From Rhizobium acidisoli (GTDB taxonomy: Bacteria > Pseudomonadota > Alphaproteobacteria > Rhizobiales > Rhizobiaceae), in NCBI RefSeq assembly GCF_002531755.2, contig NZ_CP034998.1, positions 2,666,001 through 2,730,000 of the forward strand: a stretch of 64,000 nt of DNA. Direction: 5' to 3'. This document shows, piece after piece, positions 16,760 to 26,007 of the stretch. The first letter of the stretch is position 1. Each line of letters opens with the position of its first letter. The position numbers and the translations under genes were made by a program. The notes under the pieces are model-generated. The model was not told where the DNA came from. It made no database searches and was given only the letters and a program-made list of their open reading frames with translations.

Positions 16760-17665
16760 GTGGACAGCAGAATGAATGCCTGGACCTGGAGCCTGCTGGT
16801 CCTGCTCGGCCTGATCTGGGGCGCCTCCTTCTTTTTTGCCCGCATCGCCGTCCAGCATGTGCCGCCGCTGACCCTGGTCTTTCTCAGGCTGCTGATCGCA
16901 GCGCTGGCGCTGCATATCTATATCGCCGGCCGTTTCGATATCTATTCGATCCTCAAGGCCCGCTGGCGCGAATTCCTGATCCTCGGGCTCATCAACAATG
17001 CCCTGCCGCATGCGCTGATCTTCTTTGGCCAGACCCGTATCGGCGCCGGCCTCGCGGCGATCCTGAACGCGACGACACCGATCTGGACAGTGCTCATTGC
17101 CAATTACTTCACATCAGACGAAAAGCTGTCATCGGCAAAAATCGCCGGCTGCCTCGTCGGTCTCGCCGGAACGATCGTGCTGATCGGTCCCGGCATCTCG
17201 GCCGGCGGCGAGGCGCCGCTCTGGGCGCTGCTGCTGCCCGTGCTTGCCGCCATCTCTTATGGTTTCGCCGCCACCTACGGCAAACGTTTCAAGAATATTC
17301 CCGCCCCGGTCACTGCTGCCGGCCAGTTGACCGCCTCTTCGCTGATCGCGCTGCCGCTGTCGCTGCTCTGGGATCGTCCCTGGACACTGGCCGCGCCGCC
17401 GCTCGATGCGCTGCTTGCCATCCTGGCGCTGGCCCTGCTCTCGACCGCGTTCGGCTATATCCTCTATTTCCGGATCATGGCGGCAGCCGGGGCCACCAAC
17501 ACCTCGCTCGTCACCCTGCTGGTGCCGCCGAGCGCCATCCTTCTCGGCGTGCTTTTCCTTGGCGAAAGGCTCACATCCGGCGAATTCGCCGGCATGGCGC
17601 TGATCGGTTTCGGCCTCGTCATTCTCGACGGCCGCGCCTATCGCCTGCTGGCGAAGACCACCTGA
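16760..17665 (+). CDS. EamA/DMT-superfamily transporter
   Basis: A 301-residue inner-membrane protein with about ten hydrophobic helices in two homologous EamA halves. The first starts at LLVLLGLIWGASFFFARIAV and the second near PLWALLLPVLAAISYGFAATY. NATTPIWTVLIA and LLVPPSAILLGVLFLGE are the conserved ends of the halves. The GTG at 16760 lies 5 bases after GGAGGAA, giving VDSRMNAW; the ATG at 16772 is the alternative. Substrate unknown; the family exports metabolites or amino acids. Confidence 0.88.
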   Translation: MDSRMNAWTWSLLVLLGLIWGASFFFARIAVQHVPPLTLVFLRLLIAALALHIYIAGRFDIYSILKARWREFLILGLINNALPHALIFFGQTRIGAGLAAILNATTPIWTVLIANYFTSDEKLSSAKIAGCLVGLAGTIVLIGPGISAGGEAPLWALLLPVLAAISYGFAATYGKRFKNIPAPVTAAGQLTASSLIALPLSLLWDRPWTLAAPPLDALLAILALALLSTAFGYILYFRIMAAAGATNTSLVTLLVPPSAILLGVLFLGERLTSGEFAGMALIGFGLVILDGRAYRLLAKTT

Positions 17666-17928
17666 TATTGGTTGTGAATTCCACGTGTTTTCAACCAGTT
17701 GGCCATTCGCCATGTTTTCGGCGCATAGGTAAACCGGCCATCGCCGAATTTAACCGCACGTTAAAATCTGTGAACAAAAAAATATCGAATATAATCGATT
17801 AGTTTCAACAGCTTGCCGACAGGCTCTTCGACTTGTCCACCGCGCCCTTCGGCAGCGCAGCATAGAATCCGCTTCCCAACCGACATATTTCCGACATATT
17901 ATCGTCCGGTTAACGCGAGGAGACAGAC

Positions 17929-18006
17929 ATGGGACTCACGCAATCCTTGAATGTTCTGTTGGTCAGTGCAGCGTTTGCTTTCGTCTTGTCCATGCTCTTC
18001 ATCTGA
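17929..18006 (+). CDS. 25-residue single-pass membrane peptide
   Basis: An ATG at 17929 preceded by GAGGAGA (6-base gap) opens a 26-codon frame with product MGLTQSLNVLLVSAAFAFVL followed by SMLFI. Nearly all of it is one hydrophobic helix after a short polar start, typical of bacterial small membrane proteins. Upstream at 17880-17901 is an 11-bp direct repeat (CCGACATATTT, CCGACATATTA), and downstream a strong terminator-like hairpin. So the unit has its own likely control region, ribosome binding site and terminator. It is too short for usual gene finders. Function unknown. The 260 bases before it (from 17666) show no other gene. Confidence 0.65.
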   Translation: MGLTQSLNVLLVSAAFAFVLSMLFI

Positions 18007-18066
18007 GCTGGCTGGGGAAAGCGGAATGACTGGTAGTACCTGAACTCCCCTGATCAATCCGCCAAT

Positions 18067-18102
18067 GAAAAAGCGCATGTCCCGCCCGACATGCGCTTTT
18101 TC
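18067..18102. terminator. Strong bidirectional terminator, 15-bp perfect stem
   Basis: gaaaaagcgcatgtc (18067-18081) and gacatgcgctttttc (18088-18102) pair perfectly around CCGCCC. The A/T ends supply a U-tract in both directions. It serves the small membrane gene on the plus strand and metF on the minus strand. Confidence 0.9.
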
Positions 18103-18121
18103 ACCTTTTCAGCCGTATAGA

Positions 18122-19024
18122 TCAGGCGGCCGCGCCCGCACTTTTTGCCGCCCGGCGGGAAAAGCCGAGATTGTCGAGCACGGCGGAAACCAGCGGCGCG
18201 CGGTTCATCGTGTAGAGATGGAACTCATTGATGCCGCGCCGGACGAGATCCTCGATCTGTTCGGCGGCGACATCGGCTGCGACCTTCGCCCGCTCCTCGG
18301 GCTTGTCGTCGAAGCCGGCGAAGCGCTCATCGAGAAAGGCCGGGATGATCGTGCCGCAGGCGCCGGCGAAACGCTTCAGCTGCGTCAGGTTCTGGATCGG
18401 CATAATACCGGGCACAACGGGGATCGAGACCCCGGCAGCGCGCACCTTCTCCAGGTAGCGCTCGAAATTGTCGTTGTCGAAGAAGAACTGTGTCAGCGCC
18501 CGGTCGGCGCCGTTATCGGCCTTGCGCTTCAGCATGTCGATATCGGCGGCCGTGTCACGGCTTTCCGGGTGCTTTTCCGGATAGGCGGAAACCGAAATCT
18601 CGAAATCACCGACCGCCTTGAGGCCGGCCACCAGCTCGGCCGCATTGGCATAACCGCCGGGATGCGGCTGGTAGGGCGCGCCGGCGCCGCCGGGCGCATC
18701 GCCGCGCAGCGCTACGAAATGCGTGACGCCGACTTTGCGGAACGTCTCGATCATCTGGTGCGTCTCTTCCTTCGTCGCGCCGACGCAGGTCAGGTGCGAA
18801 GCGGTGGCGAGCGGCGTCTGCGACAGGAAACGTGTGACGGCAGTCAGCGTCGGCGCCTTGGTGGTGCCGCCGGCGCCATAGGTCACCGAGACGAAATCCG
18901 GGTCCCAGTCCTGCAGCTTGCTGACCGTATCCCAGAGTTGACCTTCCATCTCCTCCGATTTCGGCGGGAAGAATTCGAAGGAGATCCCGATGTTGCGGCC
19001 GCGTGCCTCGTTATTCAAAGCCAT
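18122..19024 (-). CDS. metF: 5,10-methylenetetrahydrofolate reductase
   Basis: Reduces 5,10-methylene-THF to 5-methyl-THF, the methyl donor for methionine synthase. The 300-residue FAD-dependent TIM-barrel protein begins MALNNEARGRNIGISFEFFPPKSE; the Glu of FEFFPPK is the catalytic acid. VSVTYGAGG, HLTCVGATKEE and FVALRGDAPGG follow as in the family. Its ATG sits one base after the stop of sahR, so the two form an operon with sahR first. Regulation by SahR through the palindrome at 20068 is inferred. metH, the next enzyme, lies at 57.7-61.5 kb with the same operator. Confidence 0.96.
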   Translation of the reverse strand: MALNNEARGRNIGISFEFFPPKSEEMEGQLWDTVSKLQDWDPDFVSVTYGAGGTTKAPTLTAVTRFLSQTPLATASHLTCVGATKEETHQMIETFRKVGVTHFVALRGDAPGGAGAPYQPHPGGYANAAELVAGLKAVGDFEISVSAYPEKHPESRDTAADIDMLKRKADNGADRALTQFFFDNDNFERYLEKVRAAGVSIPVVPGIMPIQNLTQLKRFAGACGTIIPAFLDERFAGFDDKPEERAKVAADVAAEQIEDLVRRGINEFHLYTMNRAPLVSAVLDNLGFSRRAAKSAGAAA

Positions 19025-19025
19025 G

Positions 19026-20051
19026 TCATACTCTCCCGGCAAATGTAGGTTCGGCGCCTTCGCTTAGTTGCGAAGCCATCAGGCGCCTCGGATCGCGCGC
19101 GAGCCAGACGGTGACCGTCAACCCCTGCCCGCTTTGCTGACCCGGATGAAGATCGACGACCTGCTCGACGTCGAGCCCGGCCCTGTGCAGCCAGTCGGAT
19201 ATCGCCTGGTGCGAAAAGCCGAGACGGACATGCGCATGCTCGTCGCGAAGATATTCGAGCGTGTGCGGCGCAAGGTCGATGACCACGAGCCGGCCGCCCG
19301 GCCGCAGCATGCGCGCCGCTTCCGCGATCGCAATCTCCGGCTGGTCGAAGAAATGCAGCACCTGATGGATCGTCACCAGGTCGAAATCCTGGCCCTCGAA
19401 CGGCAGGTTCAGGATATCGGCGTGGCGCACGGTGGCCTTGGTGATGCGGGACTTGTCGAGATTAGCGCGCGCCACGCTCAGCATGTCGCGGCTGGCATCG
19501 ACGCCGATCGCCCGGCGATAGAGCCCCGACAGCAGTTCGAGGATGCGGCCGGTGCCGGTGCCGAGATCGAGCAGCGAATCGATCGGCTGGCTGCCGAGCA
19601 GCCGGATGACGGCGGCGTCGACCTCTTCATCGGCGGCATGCAGGCGGCGAAGCTCGTCCCACTCAGCCGCGTTGCGGCTGAAATAGGCCTGCGCCCGCTC
19701 GGCGCGCTGGCGCTTGACCTGCGACAGCCTTTCGCCGTCGCGAAGCACGGTCGGATCGTTCTCGGAGACATGCTTCAGCAATGCCCGCACCAGCAGGGCC
19801 GCCTTGCCCTCCTGCTTGAGGCGGAAATAGGCCCAGGCGCCTTCCTGGTAGCGTTCGATCAGTTCGGCCTCGCCGAGCAGCTTCAGATGGCGGGAGATGC
19901 GAGGCTGGGATTGGCCGAGAATTTCGGTAAGATCGGTCACCGTCAGGTCGCCGCCGTCGAGAAGCGCCAGAAGACGCAGGCGCGTGGGCTCGCCGGCCGC
20001 CTTCATGACGTCCACCAGCGCATCCAGTCCAAGCTTCAAGGGTTCACTCAT
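19026..20051 (-). CDS. sahR: SahR-type regulator: ArsR winged helix fused to a SAM-methyltransferase-like domain
   Basis: A 341-residue repressor. Residues 10-90 form an ArsR winged helix (GEPTRLRLLALLDGGDLTVTDL, recognition helix QSQPRISRHLKLL). From about 150 there is a Rossmann methyltransferase fold with LLDLGTGTGRILELL and LRPGGRLVVIDLAPH. This fusion matches SahR, a known regulator of the S-adenosylmethionine cycle in Proteobacteria that leaves its operator when S-adenosylhomocysteine binds. It shares an operon with metF, and its upstream palindrome recurs at metH, which fits. The ATG at 20051 is chosen; a TTG at 20066 is possible. Confidence 0.9.
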   Translation of the reverse strand: MSEPLKLGLDALVDVMKAAGEPTRLRLLALLDGGDLTVTDLTEILGQSQPRISRHLKLLGEAELIERYQEGAWAYFRLKQEGKAALLVRALLKHVSENDPTVLRDGERLSQVKRQRAERAQAYFSRNAAEWDELRRLHAADEEVDAAVIRLLGSQPIDSLLDLGTGTGRILELLSGLYRRAIGVDASRDMLSVARANLDKSRITKATVRHADILNLPFEGQDFDLVTIHQVLHFFDQPEIAIAEAARMLRPGGRLVVIDLAPHTLEYLRDEHAHVRLGFSHQAISDWLHRAGLDVEQVVDLHPGQQSGQGLTVTVWLARDPRRLMASQLSEGAEPTFAGRV

Positions 20052-20067
20052 CTTCGATCCGATCAAG

Positions 20068-20087
20068 ATATAAAGATATCTTTATGT
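20068..20087. promoter_or_regulatory. SahR operator in front of sahR-metF
   Basis: ATATAAAGATATCTTTATGT, with a perfect 16-bp palindromic core ATAAAGATATCTTTAT at 20070-20085. It begins 17 bases upstream of the sahR ATG, so bound protein would block its own promoter. On the minus strand TTGTCA lies 17 bases before TAAAGA and may be the promoter. The same 20-mer, with one change, occurs before metH. Confidence 0.85.
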
Positions 20088-20163
20088 GATTTGAACGATG
20101 GTGACAAGCGGCAATTCGCACTTGAGCGAAATTGCCTGCTCAAATTGCGACAGGCCAGGCGTG

Positions 20164-20190
20164 AAAAAGCCCCGGTCGAAACCGGGGCTT
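20164..20190 (-). terminator. Rho-independent terminator of ettA
   Basis: On the minus strand AAGCCCCGGT - TTCG - ACCGGGGCTT is followed by a T-run. The stem is 10 bp, GC-rich and perfect, 24 bases beyond the ettA stop at 20214. Confidence 0.9.
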
Positions 20191-20213
20191 CGTGACTGCA
20201 AAAATGGCTGCGA

Positions 20214-21863
<1,650 letters not shown>

Positions 21864-21961
21864 GCTGCGCTGCTCCGGGCGGGAAACTTCGATTGTGCCG
21901 CTATGTAGGCGAAACAGCGCCTGCGGGCAACGCCGAAACCCGGTTTACGCAGGATTTCCGG

Positions 21962-22702
21962 TCAGAAGCCCGCAGCGTCGACAACGCCCTCGTCGCATCC
22001 GAACGTCGTTTTTCCCGCGCCCTGGATCAGATCGCCAAGCCCGGTGCTCTTCGCCGACGCCGCCCCGGCGGCTTCCGAAAGCCCGATGGTCAACCCGCTG
22101 ATCATCTTGACCTTGCCGGCCCGCCGGCAGCTCATCTTGACGCGGTCGCCGGCACCCGGCCCGAAGCTCTTGTCGAAAGCTTCCTTGATCGCCTCGGCCT
22201 TGACCGGCTTGCCGATATTGGCGGCGAAGAGATCACGCACGGCCGAGCTATTGAGCGCGCCGACGAGATGCACGCCGACGCCGAAATAATCGTCGGCGCT
22301 CATTTTCGTGCAGGTGCCGTGCTTTACCCATTCATGCCGTTCCAGGCCGGATTGCGTGCCGGGCATCGCCTTTGCCAGCGCGGCTTGCGTCTCGGCCGAC
22401 AGCGTGACCGCCGGCAATGTGTCCCACTTGCCGTCCTTGTCGGCAGCCTTCTGCTCGGCACTGACATCGCAATAGTTCTGACGCATCGGCCAGAGCCCGT
22501 GCAGCGAAAAATTCGTCGCATCGGCGCGCTCGCCGGTCTGGCTTGCGCATTCGGCCTTCTTCTGGTTCGTCTGGCAAAAGGCCGGCTGCCAGCTCGCCGA
22601 AAGAATAAAACGGGTGCGCCCGCCAGCCTCCTGCGCCACGGCGGCGCCTGCAAGAACCATCGATACGGCGAACGTCAAGGTACGCAACTGCATGCTGCTC
22701 AT
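21962..22702 (-). CDS. Secreted RNase T2 family ribonuclease
   Basis: A 246-residue exported endoribonuclease. The signal peptide is MSSMQLRTLTFAVSMVLAGAAVA. The two T2 catalytic blocks are present: CAS1 in NFSLHGLWPM near residue 65 and CAS2 HEWVKHGTCTK near 125, each with its catalytic histidine. Several cysteines (QPAFCQ, AECAS, NYCDV, GTCTK) suggest disulfides in the periplasm. Such enzymes scavenge RNA for phosphate and nucleosides. The ATG at 22702 is preceded by a G-rich stretch; a TTG at 22723 is possible. It is divergent from the hydrolase operon. Confidence 0.9.
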   Translation of the reverse strand: MSSMQLRTLTFAVSMVLAGAAVAQEAGGRTRFILSASWQPAFCQTNQKKAECASQTGERADATNFSLHGLWPMRQNYCDVSAEQKAADKDGKWDTLPAVTLSAETQAALAKAMPGTQSGLERHEWVKHGTCTKMSADDYFGVGVHLVGALNSSAVRDLFAANIGKPVKAEAIKEAFDKSFGPGAGDRVKMSCRRAGKVKMISGLTIGLSEAAGAASAKSTGLGDLIQGAGKTTFGCDEGVVDAAGF

Positions 22703-22859
22703 TTCAACCCCCAAAAAGAACAATACAGGAACAAATAAGCACGAAGATCGAAAGCCCGCAACCCTGAATCGCAGCGGACAAGCAATTTGTTATCGGATAA
22801 ACCCGGAACCGATGTTGCTTTTGGGCGGTGATCTGGTCTGTTACGTCAGGGAGGACCAG

Positions 22860-23804
22860 ATGTTTTCAGAAACGCAAAGGCTCGCTTCGACGGGGGCGTC
22901 GCTCGCCTATCACCATGCCGAGGCCCTAGGCCCCGCACGCGGCATCCTGTTGATATCGCACGGTCTCGCCGAACATTCGAAACGTTATCGCGTTTTCGCC
23001 GAGGCGATGGCGGCACGCGGCTATCACGTCTATGCCCATGATCATCGCGGCCACGGCGAGACGACGGCGCCCGACGCGCCGATCGGCCGCTTCGCCCGCC
23101 GCGGCGGCGTCGACAGGGTGATCGGCGACGTCCGTGCCATGCGCGCTTACGCGGCCATGCGCCATCCCGGCCTGCCGGTAATCCTCTTCGGCCATTCGAT
23201 GGGGGGCCTGATCGCCCTCAATGCCGCCGTCACGGCGCCGGCCGATTTCGACGCTGTTGCCGTCTGGAATTCGAATTTCGCCGTCGGCCTTGCCGGCCGC
23301 GCCGCCCAGGCGATCCTGCTTGCCGAACGCATGCTGAAGGGCTCCGACGTGCCGAGCGGCCTGTTGCCGAAACTCACCTTCGCAGCCTGGGGGAAATCGA
23401 TCGCCGCCCACCGCACCGAGTTCGACTGGCTGTCGCGCCGTCCCGATGAAGTCGACAAATATATCGCCGATCCGCTCTGCGGCTTCGACGCCTCGGTCTC
23501 GCTCTGGCTCGATCTCTTCGAACTGACGTTTCGCGCCCCGCAGAAGCTTCATCTGGATCGGCTGCCCCGCGACCTGCCGATCCACCTCGTCGGCGGCGGA
23601 GAAGACCCGGCGACGGAGCGCGGAAAAGCCGTGCTTTGGCTGTCAAACCATTTGAAAGCCCGCGGCTTCTCTCGCATCAGCACTGAGATATATCAGGACA
23701 TGCGGCATGAAACGCTGAACGAGATCGGCGCGGATGCTGCAACCGCCGCCTTCGCGGACTGGTGCGACGAGGCCGTCGCCAGATTCCAAACGGCAAAATC
23801 CTGA
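22860..23804 (+). CDS. Alpha/beta hydrolase, monoacylglycerol-lipase-like (Hydrolase_4)
   Basis: A 314-residue serine hydrolase. RGILLISHGLAEHSKRY and YAHDHRGHGET are typical of lysophospholipase/monoglyceride lipases. The nucleophile is in the elbow FGHSMGG near residue 120, the acid in VGGGEDPATERG, and the histidine in DMRHETLNE. The ATG at 22860 is preceded by GGGAGG; the open frame upstream overlaps the RNase T2 signal region and is not coding. It heads a tight plus-strand run of four genes with gaps of 13-17 bases: hydrolase, EamA permease, CoA-transferase, TPP enzyme. Confidence 0.88.
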   Translation: MFSETQRLASTGASLAYHHAEALGPARGILLISHGLAEHSKRYRVFAEAMAARGYHVYAHDHRGHGETTAPDAPIGRFARRGGVDRVIGDVRAMRAYAAMRHPGLPVILFGHSMGGLIALNAAVTAPADFDAVAVWNSNFAVGLAGRAAQAILLAERMLKGSDVPSGLLPKLTFAAWGKSIAAHRTEFDWLSRRPDEVDKYIADPLCGFDASVSLWLDLFELTFRAPQKLHLDRLPRDLPIHLVGGGEDPATERGKAVLWLSNHLKARGFSRISTEIYQDMRHETLNEIGADAATAAFADWCDEAVARFQTAKS

Positions 23805-23821
23805 ACCAGAGAGATTCCGTC

Positions 23822-24778
23822 ATGAGCAGCACCTCCGCCCGCCCCGTTTCCTCAGCCTCCGAGGTAACGACGGGGCTCGCGCTGATGTTTCTTTCGGTGA
23901 TGTTTTCGCCGCTCATCGATATTTTCGCCAAGCTTGCCGTCGTCACCATCCCCTCCGCCGAGGTCACCGCCGGCCGCTTCGTCGTGCAGGCGCTGTGCAT
24001 GCTGCCGGTCGTCATATGGCGGCGCAGCTTTGCCGATTTCTCCTGGCGCCAGAGCCTGTTCCACGCCATCCGCGGGTTAATCATCACCGTCTCGATGATC
24101 TCTTTCGTCACCACGCTGAAATACATGGCGGTTGCCGACGCGATTGCGATCTTCTTCGTCGAGCCGATCATGGTGACGATCCTCGGCGGCATTTTCCTGA
24201 AGGAGACGATCGGCTGGCGGCGTTATACCGCCTGCGGCGTCGGCTTCTTCGGGGCGATGCTGATCATCCAGCCGAGTTTCCAGGAAGTCGGCTATATCGC
24301 CCTCCTGCCCGTCCTCAGCGCGCTTTGCATCGCGATCTTCGTGCTGATGACCCGCGTCCTCTCGCACCGGGAAGATCCCTGGGCGATGCAGTTCCAGATG
24401 GGCATCTGGGGCCTGATCTTCTGCGCCATCCTGCTTTTTATCGGCAATGGAAGCGGCTCCGATCTCTTCGATCCCGTCATGCCCGAAGGCAGTGCCTGGT
24501 TCTACGTCGCCGGCGTCGGCGCCATGGCCGCAATTGCGGGCATCTTCGGCGTCTATGCCTTTCGCGCCGCACCGGCCTCGACGCTGGCGCCGCTGCAATA
24601 TTTCGAAATCGTCTCGGCGACGATCTTCGCCTGGCTGGTTTTCGGCGACTTCCCGAATGCGGTCAAATGGCTCGGCATCGCCATCATCATGGCATCGGGC
24701 TTGTACATTCTCTGGCGCGAGCGCCGCTTTGCTTCAAAGCCCGTATCCGATACATCTGAGGCGACGCTGGCGCCGTAA
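23822..24778 (+). CDS. EamA/DMT-superfamily transporter
   Basis: A 318-residue ten-helix EamA protein, second in the operon and 17 bases after the lipase-like gene. First half: GLALMFLSVMFSPLIDIFAKLAV to MVTILGGIFLKETIGWRRY. Second half: PVLSALCIAIFVLMTRVL to IASGLYILWRERRF. The pattern YMAVADAIAIFFVEPIMVTILGG resembles the RarD/S-adenosylmethionine-uptake branch, but substrate cannot be assigned. It differs from the EamA gene at 16760 in both halves, so the two are not a recent duplication. Confidence 0.88.
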   Translation: MSSTSARPVSSASEVTTGLALMFLSVMFSPLIDIFAKLAVVTIPSAEVTAGRFVVQALCMLPVVIWRRSFADFSWRQSLFHAIRGLIITVSMISFVTTLKYMAVADAIAIFFVEPIMVTILGGIFLKETIGWRRYTACGVGFFGAMLIIQPSFQEVGYIALLPVLSALCIAIFVLMTRVLSHREDPWAMQFQMGIWGLIFCAILLFIGNGSGSDLFDPVMPEGSAWFYVAGVGAMAAIAGIFGVYAFRAAPASTLAPLQYFEIVSATIFAWLVFGDFPNAVKWLGIAIIMASGLYILWRERRFASKPVSDTSEATLAP

Positions 24779-24794
24779 AGACCGACGAGGGAAT

Positions 24795-25994
24795 ATGACG
24801 CAGACCACGAAAAAGCCGCCGCTTGCCGGCATCCGGGTGATCGAGCTGGCCCGCGTGCTGGCCGGCCCCTGGGCTGGACAGATGCTCGCCGATCTCGGCG
24901 CCGATGTCATCAAGGTCGAAAATCCCGACGGCGGCGACGATACCCGCCAATGGGGGCCGCCCTTCGTCGAAGGTGCCGATGGCGAAAATCTCTCGGCCGC
25001 CTATTACCACGCCGCCAATCGCGGCAAACGCTCCGTCACCGCCGATCTGAAGAGCCCGGAAGGCCAGGATCTCGTCCGCCGCCTGGTTGCGTCAGCCGAT
25101 GTGGTGATCGAAAATTTCAAGCTCGGCGGTCTCGTCAAATACGGTCTCGATTACGACAGCCTGCGCAAGGTGAACCCCAAGCTCGTCTATTGCTCGATCA
25201 CCGGCTTCGGCCAGACCGGTCCCTATGCCAGCCTCGCCGGCTATGATTACATCGTCCAGGGCATGTCCGGCTTCATGTCGATCACCGGCGAGCCGGACGG
25301 CCAGCCGATGAAGGCGGGCGTTGCCATCGCCGATATCTTCACCGGCATCTATGCCGTCTCGGCAATCGAAGCCGCCCTGATCCACGCACTCAAATCAGGC
25401 GAAGGCCAGCTTGTCGACATGGCCCTGCTCGACGTGCAATCGGCCGTGCTCGCCAATCAGAATATGAATTATCTCGTCTCCGGCGCCGCACCCACCCGCC
25501 TCGGCAACGCCCACCCCAATATCTCGCCCTATGAGGTCGTGCCGGCGGCGGACGGTTATCTCATCCTCGCGGTCGGCAATGACGGCCAATTCCGCCGCCT
25601 CTGCACCATCCTCGGCCTGGAGACGATTGCCGGCGACGAGCGTTTCGCCACCAACAAGGCCCGCGTCGCCAACCGCGGCGAGGTACGCCGTCTCATCTCC
25701 ACCGAGACGCTGAAATGGCAGAAGGCGGATCTGTTGAAGGCCTGCGAGGCGAACGGGGTTCCCGCCGGCCCGATCAACACGATCGAGGAAATGTTCGCCG
25801 ATCCACAGGTAGAAGCCCGCGGCCTGCGCATTGATCTGGCCGATGCCGCCGGTACAGTCATCCCGGGGGTCAGGACGCCGGTGGTGCTGTCGGAAACGCC
25901 GTTGTCTTACAGCAGGCCGAGCCCGCGTCTCGGCGAACACACCGAAGAAATTCTGGCGGAACTCGCCGAGCGCGAGAGGAAGGCATCGTCATGA
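24795..25994 (+). CDS. Class III CoA-transferase (CaiB/BaiF/Frc family)
   Basis: A 399-residue family III acyl-CoA transferase, which passes CoA between carboxylic acids through an enzyme-aspartyl intermediate. It opens LAGIRVIELARVLAGPWAGQMLADLGADVIKVE, the diagnostic N-terminal block. GFGQTGPYASLAGYDYIVQGMSGFMSITG and the catalytic region GVAIADIFTGIYA (Asp near residue 180) follow. It most resembles the succinyl-CoA:dicarboxylate transferase branch, but substrates are not predictable. It is third in an operon and is followed after 13 bases by a TPP enzyme. The pair superficially recalls formyl-CoA transferase/oxalyl-CoA decarboxylase, but the partner is not of the Oxc type. Confidence 0.92.
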   Translation: MTQTTKKPPLAGIRVIELARVLAGPWAGQMLADLGADVIKVENPDGGDDTRQWGPPFVEGADGENLSAAYYHAANRGKRSVTADLKSPEGQDLVRRLVASADVVIENFKLGGLVKYGLDYDSLRKVNPKLVYCSITGFGQTGPYASLAGYDYIVQGMSGFMSITGEPDGQPMKAGVAIADIFTGIYAVSAIEAALIHALKSGEGQLVDMALLDVQSAVLANQNMNYLVSGAAPTRLGNAHPNISPYEVVPAADGYLILAVGNDGQFRRLCTILGLETIAGDERFATNKARVANRGEVRRLISTETLKWQKADLLKACEANGVPAGPINTIEEMFADPQVEARGLRIDLADAAGTVIPGVRTPVVLSETPLSYSRPSPRLGEHTEEILAELAERERKASS

Positions 25995-26007
25995 AGAAGG
26001 TATTGTC

